Below, piece by piece: positions 1 through 10,601 of a DNA stretch of 64,000 nt. The notes under the pieces are model-generated. The model saw nothing but the letters and a program-made list of their open reading frames with translations. It did not search any database and was not told the DNA's origin. Position numbers and translations under genes: made by a program. This stretch comes from Tubiluchus corallicola. Its lineage: Eukaryota > Priapulida > Priapulimorpha > Priapulimorphida > Tubiluchidae. Location of the stretch: contig JAQGDQ010000007.1 in the NCBI GenBank assembly GCA_030141605.1, forward strand, positions 1,698,179 to 1,762,178, written 5' to 3'. The stretch's first letter is position 1. Each line of letters starts with the position of its first letter.

Positions 1-912
1 TAAACCAAGCAAAATGCTTTCAAATAGAGCATACACGGAAAATCAACAATTCACAGTTTCACAATGCATGTATAAATGACATGCTACCGAGAGCAGGAAA
101 CTTACTCAATGACAGAGTCTAATAATGGAGCTGATATTGGTTGGACCCTAACCTAGTTCATTGTCAAAAAAGATATTTCTCTGGGACAAAAGAGAGCACC
201 AGCTAAAGTGCTTAAACATATTTGGAAGGGTAGCTCCTGACCATCCCTCAATAAAAATGTGCAGCAACCATGCAAATTTTCCTACAAGCTGAGCACTTGC
301 ATCAACGCTTTAGTAAACTTGGCAATGCAGTCAATTTTTTGTACATTTATCATAAAAGCCCGCCATGTAACTTTCACAACCTTAGTTACAAAATAGCTAC
401 AACAACAGTAAATTTAATTTCAATGTAAATTCTGACAAATTTACTGAAAAAGCTTGCAGTGCTTGCTGTCAAAATATGGTATTTGTGATCTGACTTGAAA
501 TAAGAGTTTAACTCACAGAGTTAAATTTTTATTAAAGTAAAAGCGTTTTCTTCAGCTATGATCTACTCTTATTTATATGATATTTTAATTGCAAAGCTTT
601 TTCTTTGACCAAATATTAATTAAAATACCATAAGCACGTCTCATGAATTGAAAATTATATTTTTTTCTCATAAATTTTTGCACTCAATAGTAGATTAGTT
701 TGTTAACATGAAAACACAAACACCGATACACTGTTATTACCTGAATGTTGCACATTAGGAGCTGGGCAGACAATTATCAAATTTTTATTGATAAAAAATA
801 AATCTACCAAGCTACTGCCAACAGATAAATAAGTTCTTAAACTAACTCAGAAAATCAACAATCACAGCTACACAGTTCAACTGCTTAGATTTATACTCTT
901 GTTGATACTTAC
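1..912. other. Intronic DNA of the SWEET gene, no exon seen
   Basis: Beyond the donor at 912 the minus strand should hold the intron leading to the next SWEET exon. I looked for the conserved second-repeat sequence (a KSTESLSFPLT-like stretch) and did not find it. The stretch is AT-rich, with about 5 CpG in the first 600 bases. Confidence 0.5.
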
Positions 913-3900
913 CATAGACACCAAAGGAGATCCAAAAAAAATAACGCCCATCAAACAACAGGCTATTCCAAGCCTATTTAATGCTGTATAGTAATCATTC
1001 GCAACATACTTCGTATAGATGAGCAAGGGAAAAACAACACCCGCTGCAACTAACAGTTGTTTTTGCATAGCAACCTGCAAAAAAACTTTGGTGAGCCACA
1101 TTAATTAAAAAGTAAATACCGGGCCCTTTTTAAATGCCTTAACTAAAGCATAAAATGTTTCACAGCTGAAAATTTGTCGTCCAAACATTTAATATTTTTA
1201 CATAACATTTTTCAGGGAAATTGGTGATGCAGGTCATAAATGCATTCATGTTACAATGGATAAAACCTCTGAGATGGTACGGAATAAACGATACACCTGG
1301 CATGCAAAACCAGTACACAAAATTCATTGTCTTGGACAAGTGTATATATAAAGTACTTTGCAGCCACGCAAACCTGTTATAGGTAAACCATCTTGGCTAA
1401 ATGTTAGGTACAGTAAGTTCTCGCTTAACAACTCCCCAGTCAGCAGCATTTTGTTTTAAACATTTTGCCACCTTCTCTCATTTAATAATCAATTTTTCAG
1501 TTTCTCGGCCTTACCTTAAGCACTGAAATTTTATTTGTTAAGGTGCCTCTTTATAAAGAAGCCACTATTTACCCAAATCACTGTGAAGATATTGCTGCTG
1601 TATGGTTACCTAGATATGCCTCGTCTGATAACATTTGGCTATACTATGTGAAAGTGTGGTGTTAATTGCTCCATTCCAAAAAAACAATGTATTTATAATA
1701 TTTCTCAGCAAACTGCCATAGCTAGCATAAAATAGAAAAGAAAATTTTTAAATCCACAAAACTGGACATTATATGACCATTTGTTCAATTCTATCTCAGA
1801 TAACTCTAACCACAATTTACAAAAATGCAGACCAATCAAAATGAGCACATAAGTGTAACAATGAGTAGGACAGCCAGGAAAGCCATTAACAAAAAGTAGA
1901 ACAATAAAGACAGAGAAACTGTTACTATAATACAGTATTTAGATGACCATTTACAAAGTACAATGATGTGCAGGCAACTGAAAAACTTTTCGGAAACACC
2001 TCTGAGGTAAGTCCAACATGACTTCATCATCTATACTAATATTATTATTGATTGTTAATTTCGATTTGTTGTTCTATAAACTTTCAATACTGGAATATAC
2101 CTCTGGAGTATTTTAAGGTATTTCGCATTAAGACAATTTACTTTTAAAACACAGCATTTTCCTGCAATGCGTTAGTGTCCTGAATTGAGAATTTGCACAT
2201 CTATCCTTTCCTCTGTTTTCTTGTTTTTTGATCATGTGCAAGAGCAAACACTTGTCTGCTTACAAAATGTCATTATTAATTGTAAGCATCACAAATTTAA
2301 ACATTCTAAATTAATGTAACTGACTTACTTTAGCAGGACACATGTAGTAGTAAAATATAGTGTAACATCCTTGCAGAATGGTACCAATCAGATTCACTAA
2401 AATGATAGTCCAATCTTCTTTCATAATTCCATACTTGAGCCATAACACAGCACTGAAAAAGAAAAAATACATCACGTTATATACATATATTTATGGAGAC
2501 GGAGCCACATTGTTTGTACATGTGTATTTATGTGAGAGAAAGAAAAGAAAGCATTATATATGATTTTTTTCCCACTTACTCTATATTACCAGTGTTTTTT
2601 GAAAAAGGTTTTCAGGTAATGACACCATTTGTTTTGTTTATGCTTGTAACTGAATATTTGATTTACGCCATATTGGATGCATTTATTCTGAGAGATTTAA
2701 AGTAAAAACATATAAAAATTGTCTATTTGTTAAGATCCCAATGTTTCTGTGCGCACAACTACCCTAGTTAATAAAATAAATAAGATAACTTGAACTTTTG
2801 CTTAAAATTATTAAGGTTGCTAAATATTTACACGGCGTTTACTAAAGGAAATAATTTAGTTTACAGTGTACACCTAATTAGCAAACCTAATATACAGCTG
2901 TTTACAAATGAAAAGTTTACTTAGTTTAGTTTAGTCTTGTTTAGTTTGTTTTAGTTTATTATGTTTGCACTGTAACAGATGCGAAAATTTGCAGATGTAT
3001 AAATTTCGCTACAGTAGGCCAACTTAAATTGCTGCTGGGCTCTTTGCAGGAATGTGTCAGTTTTATTAAATTATGACAGTAGGCCTTCAGTTAATGAAAT
3101 CATAAAACCTTGAATAATGCTAGTATAGTTATGAGAGCCAGTGCAAGTTTAGTTCCAGAATGAAATGAAGTAGTTAATGAAAAGTACTGCCTATTTTTGT
3201 GCCTTATTACCCACCCAATATTGTGACAGCAGATGTTAGTATGCATATAGGTTCATGTATAGGTTGATAAATAAGGACAACAATATTATTAATAGCATAA
3301 TGCTTTACTTTCTCGTTAATTCTGTGAAATGAAGCAATAAATTTTTGTCGTCTCTGACTTACGACACGTTGCAAAAATACCACTTTACAAACAAGGCTTT
3401 AAAAGCCAATTTACATAGATTTAGCATGCACTTTTTTCTGCTTTTCAGTACTTTTGCTGAGACATGAATATAAAAAAGCAAATAGTGATTTCTTTGCCAA
3501 GAAGTTAACTATCAAAAAGCATTTATGCAAACTAAAAGTGAAAGTTTTCTGTTTAAAATAACTCTTAAAGAGGAAAATTTATCATTTTTACTATTTTAAG
3601 AAGAAATTACCTACAACTATTACTCTGAAATTACATTTTGCTACCATTCATTAATTACCAACTCAATAGCGCTATACAAAATGATACAATGTGCTTTCGA
3701 CTGCATAGCTGTGTCTCTAACAGTCTGTGTGCTGTGCAACATTGCCATTTAACTTCGCCTAACTCTATAATCAAATATCGTAGGAAGTTGGCCTTTCTTA
3801 CCAAAATGTGCTGAATTTTCAGCACAGTTTACTGATATACAGTACTTTGTTCAGTAAGAAGATCTACATGGAAAAATCGAGCATCCAGGTAGGCCAGTCC

Positions 3901-4506
3901 ACACAGAATAGGTACTAAACAGATTGGCAGCTTATTGCGATTGCACCAGCCCTCAACAGTTACACAATCAGAAAATTGCGTGGCTTGCTTGGAAAAACGG
4001 TTAATGCACAGTAAGATCATCTAATTACTTACTGAATGATTTAATTATTTTACCAAATTGATCAAAAGTATTGTTTCAGAACATATTCCTTGAACTTACC
4101 TGAAAAAAATAATGAGGCTGAGCCTTTATATCATAACTGGAAAAACTGGTACAACACAGTAACTAACACTGCATACATCATTCGCTGACTCAAAATGAAA
4201 ATACTAAACTTAACATATTTTACCTTGAAGTAGCCGTAATGAATGGAAGAGGAGATATATCACCAGTAGATCCAATTCTCCAGATCTTTTTACAAGTTGG
4301 TCTAAAAGCAAAAATAAAGGTTTGGTTGACTGCTTTGTTAGCTAACAGCAATAACATTTAATCAGCTACAAAGCATTGCGAAATCTACCTCATATAATAC
4401 TCTCGTAAATTTTCTTTTATCTAGTAGCTTACATTCCAGTCAGAGCTAGACAAACAGTCGTTATAGTTGCCAGAAAACCAACTGAGTCTGTCAGTGTGAG
4501 AGTCAT
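913..4506 (-). CDS. SLC50A1: SWEET/SLC50 sugar transporter, N-terminal 146 residues (4 exons; 3' part beyond left edge)
   Basis: Four exons on the minus strand join in frame: 4506-4433, 4301-4224, 2452-2329 and 1074-913, each with GT/AG borders and matching phases (2, 2, 0, 0), giving 146 codons. The protein starts with a hydrophobic first helix after MTLTLTDS. It then carries the family's GSTGDISPLPF stretch, followed by WLKYG and VNLIGTILQGCY. The fourth exon has a hydrophobic helix and ends with LGIACCLMGVIFFGSPLVSM, the usual start of the second MtN3 repeat. SWEETs are seven-helix bidirectional sugar carriers of plasma or Golgi membranes; roughly helices 1-5 are here. The remaining exons were not found in 1-912 and should lie further left. 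A possible acceptor at 4556 suggests a 5'-UTR intron just before the start. Introns are 131, 1771 and 1254 bp. Family assignment is firm; the exact paralogue is inferred. Confidence 0.87.
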
Positions 4507-4559
4507 TTCTCCTAGTCCTGTGACTGACAAATATATTCAGTTCTACATTGATTACCTGA

Positions 4560-5067
4560 AAATGCAAAAACAACTGTATATTAGAAAAGGAGACAGCTAG
4601 CAGAAGTGTTATTTCCTAGATAGATAAACAAATGCACAAAAACGAAAACGAGTTACTTCAAATATAGGTAAATCAGCTAAAACACTGATTACCTTCCTCG
4701 TAAATGCCAAAACAAATGATGTTTGTCCAAAGGTTCAATTTGTCAGGCAAACAGGTTCAGTGTTATGAAGCAAGCAAATTCGATTCAAACTATAACTCGA
4801 GGTCTTGCTGAACTCAAGTTCGTGGATAGAAAAAAAAATGACGTGAACGCCGCCCTTTTGAAATGAAGGCAAATCGAACTCTGTTAGTCTGTACAGGTTT
4901 CATTCCAATATATTCCTATAAAGTTTCATGATGATCCGTTGTGAATTATTGCAGGCTTAGGCTTTTCTCTAAAATGATGTTATTGCTGCCATCTAGAATT
5001 CAAATTGGCAATTCAAAAATACGACTCTGTCATTTGTTGTTGAATCCATTCTAGTATACACTCATAT
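4560..5067. other. Intergenic, no gene seen
   Basis: AT-rich sequence upstream of the SWEET start codon. It would contain that gene's promoter and any 5'-UTR exon. I see no coding signal. Confidence 0.4.
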
Positions 5068-5069
5068 AT

Positions 5070-5120
5070 GCCAATGTACATTGCATGTATTTTCGCAAAT
5101 AAAACTGAAATGAATTGAAA
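5070..5120 (+). mobile_element. Short 3' end of a LINE, related to the LINE at 6259-8046
   Basis: This stretch matches the last ~50 bases of the LINE ending near 8046 (compare 7992-8044). Both read GCCAATGTACATTG, then a TGTATTT-like segment, GCAAATAAAA and a tail of repeated ATTGAA. Only the 3' end is recognisable, as expected of a severely 5'-truncated copy. Confidence 0.55.
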
Positions 5121-6024
5121 TTTATAATTTACCCACTTTTACAAAGCTACCCAATTGGTCTTTCGCTACCCTTTCTCCTGCACCCCCCCCCCCTTAACTC
5201 TTTCCTTTATGCTTAATTTATCCTTTTTAATCAATAACTAAAAAAATAATACTATCAATTTGTATACAGGTGTAAATGAGGAGATAAATAAAAATGTCTA
5301 TGTCTACCAACTTTTTCATTCATTAAATAAATTGAAATAATAAGAGAACATCTGCTCACATAAATAATCACAAATTCATTAGTTAAGTAGCAAACATGTC
5401 TTTAACTAACTTTAATTGACATGTTACAGGCTGTCGGGAGTGGAGTAGGATACAAGCCAAAGTAGGACAGTTGCCGTACATCTACGTAGGGCTAGCCTAA
5501 TTAGCATGCGTCGTATGTGGCTGCACAAGTAGAACACTAGAGACAGTCACTTATTGAGTCCTTAAACCATAGTGGCAACGTCCGTTGTCCTTGTTTATTT
5601 AATAATAATAATTGAAAATGTCAACACATCATACAATTCATTATACATCTGCTGAAATAAAAGAATCTTATTCTGAGCTAGTCTAACGAGCAATATTAAA
5701 TTTGTCTTTGGGATTAATCTTTTTGAAGTGAAAATAAGCCCGTTTTTAGGCGATTCCAACATTTTTTATTTTGTCTCACTACGTGAACAATATATATGTT
5801 TTTGATGTTGCAAACTGGCACTTTTAATTGATGTCAGGCTGCTTGCCGATTTGGTGAAGACGATCAAGTGTATATCCACTGTATGATGCCAAACTGACGG
5901 AAACTAACTCAACAAGCCCAATTTTTAATAAAATGAAGAAACTTTCACAGAGTCTTTAAAAATTTGACAAAATACTTGTTGACATATCCATATCCAATGT
6001 TAAGGCTAGAAGTAGATTCATGGA

Positions 6025-6198
6025 TCATCTGTAATGCCTGTTCTCTACTGGTATTAGTGTTGTATGGTACAAGAATTTTTTTCTGATTCCACTCATATTT
6101 TGTTTGAATTCATTTATTGATTTAGATGCTATAGTTTTGCTGCTTAGACCATTCCAACTGTTTACTACTCGGTTGCTAAAGTCAAAAGAGTGAAAGAA
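6025..6198 (-). pseudogene. LINE ORF2 C-terminal fragment (58 codons, minus strand)
   Basis: Reading the minus strand from 6198 to the stop at 6025 gives an open stretch with FSNRVVNSWNGLSSKTIASK and SINEFKQNM. The pattern (F..RV.N.WN.L......A.S...FK) is typical of the extreme C-terminus of non-LTR retrotransposon reverse transcriptase polyproteins. No upstream reverse transcriptase is present on this strand, so it is a 5'-truncated remnant inside TIR element copy A. The 3' tail probably extends to lower coordinates. Confidence 0.6.
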
Positions 6199-6258
6199 AT
6201 TGCTAGTGCTCTACATGGGATGCCCATGCACGACACTAGTTTTCCACAAATTTAGCGC

Positions 6259-8046
6259 ATGTGCTCTAACAGATCTAGAGAGGGCCTCCAAAAATGTATT
6301 GATGAACTTTCACAGTATGCCACACAAAACCACCTAAAAATCAACTACAAAAAAGCGAAAATAGTGGCATTTGGAAAAAGGCTGCCATTATATACCACCT
6401 TCCAGATGAAAGCAGAAACACTAAAGAATGAAAAACATATTAAATATCTCACCAATACAGGAATACACAACAAACATGTAGAAACAGTGAGAAACCACAG
6501 CATTGGAACTCTTTTTAAAGTAAAAGCTCTAATATTTAATAGTAATTTCCCATTGAGTTTACTAATTTTCTTATTTAAGACATTAATAGTCCCTTTTGCA
6601 ATATACGGTTGCGAAATTTTGACAAATGCTTACGTAGAAAAACTAAATAAAATTAACAGCAATGACACTGAGAAACTTCTACAAATATGGAATCAATTCC
6701 CATTCGACAATGTCCAAAATAAAGTTCACAAAATGGGTAATAGGAGTAAAGACAACAGCATGTAATATTGCCTACAAGGCTGAACTGGCTTTATATCCTC
6801 TCCTCATCGCAGCAGCAAAAAGATCATACAAATTTGGCTTGACTGCTGCCCACAAACCTAGAAAGGCTATATTTAACACCATCTTCCCGTCTCTGAATCA
6901 TACAGCTCTATTGTCGCCCACATGGCAACCTAACCCAAGCTATGCATCAGAATATGAGAATGAATCAATGACAATAGCACAGAATGTCAAAAAAACCTGA
7001 ACAAAATTCTAAAAACGGGATATGAAAATATATTTTTTAGCGAAATTCATAATGGTGATAGGAAAAAGGGAGGCAGTAACAAGCTCAGATTTTACAGGGG
7101 GTTAAAATACAAAATGGAGCCTTACCTAAACACTATTAGGGACAACAATCATAGACAAGCTATCACTAAACTCTGAGTGAGTGATCATGATTTAGAAATC
7201 GAACATGCTTGTTATACCAAAACACCTGAACAAGAACGAATATGCAATTATTGCACAACCTCCTGACCTAAAAAACATGAAATAGAAGATGAAATACACT
7301 TTATTTATGACTGCTCACTTTTTCTTGAAAATAAAACAAATTATGAAATTAAACTTCACAGTCTAAATTTTTCTCTAGATGTGGCTGTTTAACAGCAATG
7401 TTCAAAAGGATATAATTCCTTTTGGAGAATATATATTTAAAAACTTCTAAATAAGAAAAACAAAAAGCTAACACTGGCTACACCTTGTTGAACCTTCTCA
7501 ATGGAAACTCAACTACTCAAGAGTTGAGACTTTTTAATATCTAGTTATAATTTTGTATTGCATAATGTATAGCTGCTAATTGTTTTTAATAATGTTTTGT
7601 TTGTTTTTTGTAGGCTTCGCTCTTAGTACAGTTTCTTTGTTTTTCATAGGTTTTCTGGTTACAGTCGATACATCTATAACATCAATGCAAGAAACTTTTG
7701 GCAACAACTCCAGTTCCTAGGGAAGAAGAAATCAGCAGTTTGGCAGCAGACTCTAACCAAATTATTTTCAACTCTATGTTATTTTTTATAATCTTTCATT
7801 TAAAAAGCTGGTACAAATACCTACTATTTTTAAGTCATTTTTCTTTTTTCATTGCTAAATTATACAATTTTTATATAACTGTGACTTTAGTATCAGTATG
7901 CCGTATCCTAACATTTGTCTATGAAAAAAACTTTACACACAGCCTATTATGATTTCTTCGGTTTATGTAGTATTTAACGTGTATTGCTTTTGCCAATGTA
8001 CATTGTATGTATTTGTGCAAATAAAACCAGATTAAATTGAATTGAA
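6259..8046 (+). mobile_element. 5'-truncated non-LTR retrotransposon (LINE) with decayed reverse transcriptase C-terminus
   Basis: The insert is flanked by the 7-bp duplication TTAGCGC (6252-6258 and 8047-8053), with copy A of the TIR element on both sides. The open stretch 6259-6765 reads like the end of an RT palm/thumb: SREGLQKCIDELSQY, HLKINYKKAKIVAFGK and FKTLIVPFAIYGCEIL. A frame change near 6700-6765 leads into an ACNIAYKAELALYPLL stretch (to 7000). A further decayed piece near 7240-7395 contains ICNYCTT and EIEDEIHFIYDC, the C-terminal cysteine motif of many such elements. Stops and frame breaks make it non-functional. The 3' end is AATAAAACC followed by ATTGAA repeats. The clade (CR1/Jockey-like) is not settled. 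Confidence 0.75.
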
Positions 8047-8089
8047 TTAGCGCTATTTGGCCTACTAGTGGCGTACTCCGCGCTCTGCA

Positions 8090-8513
8090 TGGGCAACTCC
8101 ATAATTAACGCGATACGTTGCCCTAATCGGTTTGGTTTGACTATATACTACACCGAAGATCGTTGCCATTGCTAAACTTCAGTGAGCACATGGTTTCAGA
8201 TTTAATGGCGAAAAGGGACCGATTAGCCCTGATATTGTATTTCTAGTGCTTGTTGGACTAACTGGTAAGCTAGTGTTTGGTTGTTTTTTTCAGGGGTACG
8301 AGATTTCGTTTGGCGATTGCCTGTCCAATGACTACGGAGAGCGAAACTGTCAAATATTTTCGATACATAAACAATATGTGAAAATATTTTTTTTTAAATT
8401 GCATGACCTCCCTCTATCTGCGATGGTGCCACTATATACTTTCTCAGTTCTAATATCCGTCTCTGGATTATGGATAAAGTCTTAAATGTGATAATATTTT
8501 TTTAAATTGTATG
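8090..8513. other. Spacer between the two TIR elements, no gene seen
   Basis: About 420 bases between copies A and B. A 79-codon open stretch at 8246-8485 has no recognisable family and no typical exon borders, so I do not call it a gene. Confidence 0.4.
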
Positions 8514-9268
8514 TGTTGGGAGCGGAGTAGGACACTAACCGAAGTAGGAAAATTGGTGTACATGGGCTGCCCAAGTAGGACAATAGAGACAGGTCGCGAA
8601 TTGAGTCGTTAACCGTACCGGCAGCGTCCGTTGTATTTATTTATTTAATAATAATAATTGAAAACGTTAATACAAGTTGAATAATTTATTATACATCGGA
8701 CAAAATAAAATAATCTCGTTCTGAGCTAGTAGGTCGGCCAGTATTGAATTTCGCTTTGATATTAATCTTTTTGAAGTGAAATAAGCCCACTTCTTAGCCG
8801 ATTCCAACATTTGCTTAAGGTATATCATTTTTTATTTTGTCCTGCTTCACAGACAGGTGATCCAAGTACTTCACTACCTCTAGGACAAGTAATTTTTTTA
8901 TTACTACTTCACTACTAAATAAAAGTTTCATTTTTAAACTTGCAATAATTATTGTTGTAATAACTGTGTGCATAGTTTCTCTCTTTAAAGCATTAAATAC
9001 TTAGTTTAATGTTATGATGAGCTAATAATAATGATGATATTATTGTAAAAAAATACATTTGTAATTGTCAAGGATTATCCATATAGTCACTATTTTCTAT
9101 AAAGTCACTTTTTTCTAAAACAAATTTAGTTTTGTGTTTTATTATGTCATAATTCTCGATTCCCGACAGAAATGCCAGTGCCCTACTTGGCTGCCCTGTT
9201 TTTCCGCAAATTTAGCACATTTATCGGAAGTGTCCTACTTCGGCTAGTGGTGTACTCCATGCCCCACA
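8514..9268. mobile_element. TIR transposon copy B, 755 bp, non-autonomous
   Basis: The left end TGTTGGGAGCGGAGTA pairs with the inverted right end TGTGGGGCATGGAGTA. The inverted repeat continues inward: CACTAACCGAAGTAGG on the left against CCACTAGCCGAAGTAGG on the right, about 36 bases in all. GTATG occurs immediately outside both ends (8509-8513, 9269-9273), a candidate 5-bp target duplication. There is no coding capacity. The left part is homologous to copy A. Confidence 0.7.
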
Positions 9269-9340
9269 GTATGCATTATCATTAAAATTAATTATAAATA
9301 TGATGTATGCATTATCATTAAAATTAATTATAAATATGAT
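9269..9340. repeat. Two tandem copies of a 36-bp unit
   Basis: GTATGCATTATCATTAAAAT and the following 16 bases are repeated exactly once, directly abutting the right end of TIR element copy B. The candidate target duplication GTATG is the first five bases of the unit. Confidence 0.85.
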
Positions 9341-10601
9341 GTATACAGGGCTGGGCCTAGGAGGTGTGGGCATTGCTGGAAATGATTTGGTGCACCCCAG
9401 GTTTGCAACTAAGGCCTGCAGAGTCGTAAAAATGTACTATTATAGGTTTTGTATTTCTAAGACAGAATGGAAAGTGCAAAATGCGCATTTAATAAAAAGT
9501 GCAGTGCATGTTAATGGACAAGCATCTACATTTTTATATAATGCCCGACAAGTAACAAACAAAATGTTTAGATCAAAACTGCATAGGTTGTGGACACCTT
9601 GTACTCGAGACTTGCATGGTCTGAATGTAGTAGCATACTTGGTATTTTGCCACTGAGATATGAATGTTTGTAAAGATGCAGTACATGTGATGAATTTCAT
9701 CACATGTTACAGTAAAAAAATCTATAGCTTTATAGATATTTAAAAGCCATTGCCATTACATATTATTTGTTTAAATATTTGTCTTAAATATACTAGCTAG
9801 CTGTTAAATAATCATAGCGACTTTTGCGGATCTGTATGTTCACATTCAATTGATAGCTTATGTTTCTGCACTGTCAGCAGCAAATAGGGAGCTGTCATTA
9901 ACCTGTAGGCAGATAACCCTAACTTTTTAAAGATAATTATCAGTATTTGCAAAATTTTGACATATATTAGTTTTCTTACTCAGTTCCAAACTATGTAACT
10001 TAGGAAAAGCTTGTTTATTTTTTTATTGCTTTATTAAATTTGAAGTCTCATTAATCTTTCTTGGAAATGTAGAATTTTAAAATGGCATGTGACCACTTGT
10101 CAAATTTGAAAGTCATATTCCAGGAGATACTAGAAGATAGTGGCTAAGAACCTGGGGAGCACTGCAAGCTTCCTTAGCACTTTTTTTAAATTTGAGGGTA
10201 TGTTGGAGACACAATTGGACACTTAGGCAATTGTAAGAAATTAGGAAAAACACATGCTTTTTGTGGTTACTTTTTCCAAGACAGCTGCAAAATATTAAGT
10301 TTACTTAAGTGAAGGCTTGTTGCCTACTTTAATATTTTTTGCCACTAACAAAATTCATTGTTATGGGGATGCACCATATCAGAGTTATTGTATGAAGCCT
10401 GATGAACTTTAATAATTGTTTGTATTATGCAGAATATCAAAAATATTGTACTTAATTGTTAAAAATTATGTTCATATTATTTTAGTTATTATGTTTATAC
10501 TTGCACTATGTGCACATTTATGAATTTTGTTTGCGTTCTTTGCAAGAATTTTATTTTGTTAGTTTGGGAATACTGTCACTTTTTGTTTGTTTCAGAAAAT
10601 C
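9341..10601. other. Intergenic and upstream region of the Acl4-like gene, no gene seen
   Basis: No coding signal on either strand. Two overlapping open stretches (9300-9656 + and 9440-9703 -) look like chance frames. A TTTGTTTGTTTCAG tract ends at 10595, seven bases before the start codon of the next gene, and looks like a splice acceptor, so a 5'-UTR exon probably lies in this stretch. Confidence 0.45.

Larger units (their letters stand above)
5432..8089. mobile_element. TIR transposon copy A, interrupted by LINE insertions
   Basis: The left end (5432, TGTCGGGAGTGGAGTA) and the right end (reverse complement of 8074-8089, TGCAGAGCGCGGAGTA) are imperfect inverted repeats. The left ~350 bases align with those of copy B at 8514-9268; shared stretches include TTTAATAATAATAATTGAAAA, CTGAGCTAGT and TTAATCTTTTTGAAGTGAAA. 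A LINE of about 1.8 kb lies between 6259 and 8046; removing it rejoins a right end that resembles copy B's. A second LINE fragment lies inside at 6025-6198 on the minus strand. No transposase is seen, so this is a non-autonomous element of undetermined superfamily. No convincing flanking duplication was found for this copy. Confidence 0.65.

Noticed and set aside
2378-2705. Plus-strand open stretches overlapping SWEET exon 3 and the adjoining intron
   Set aside because: The real coding signal there is on the minus strand (2452-2329); the plus frames are low-complexity.
9300-9703. Overlapping 118- and 87-codon open stretches on opposite strands
   Set aside because: Partly within the 36-bp duplication; no recognisable domain, and each is the shadow of the other.
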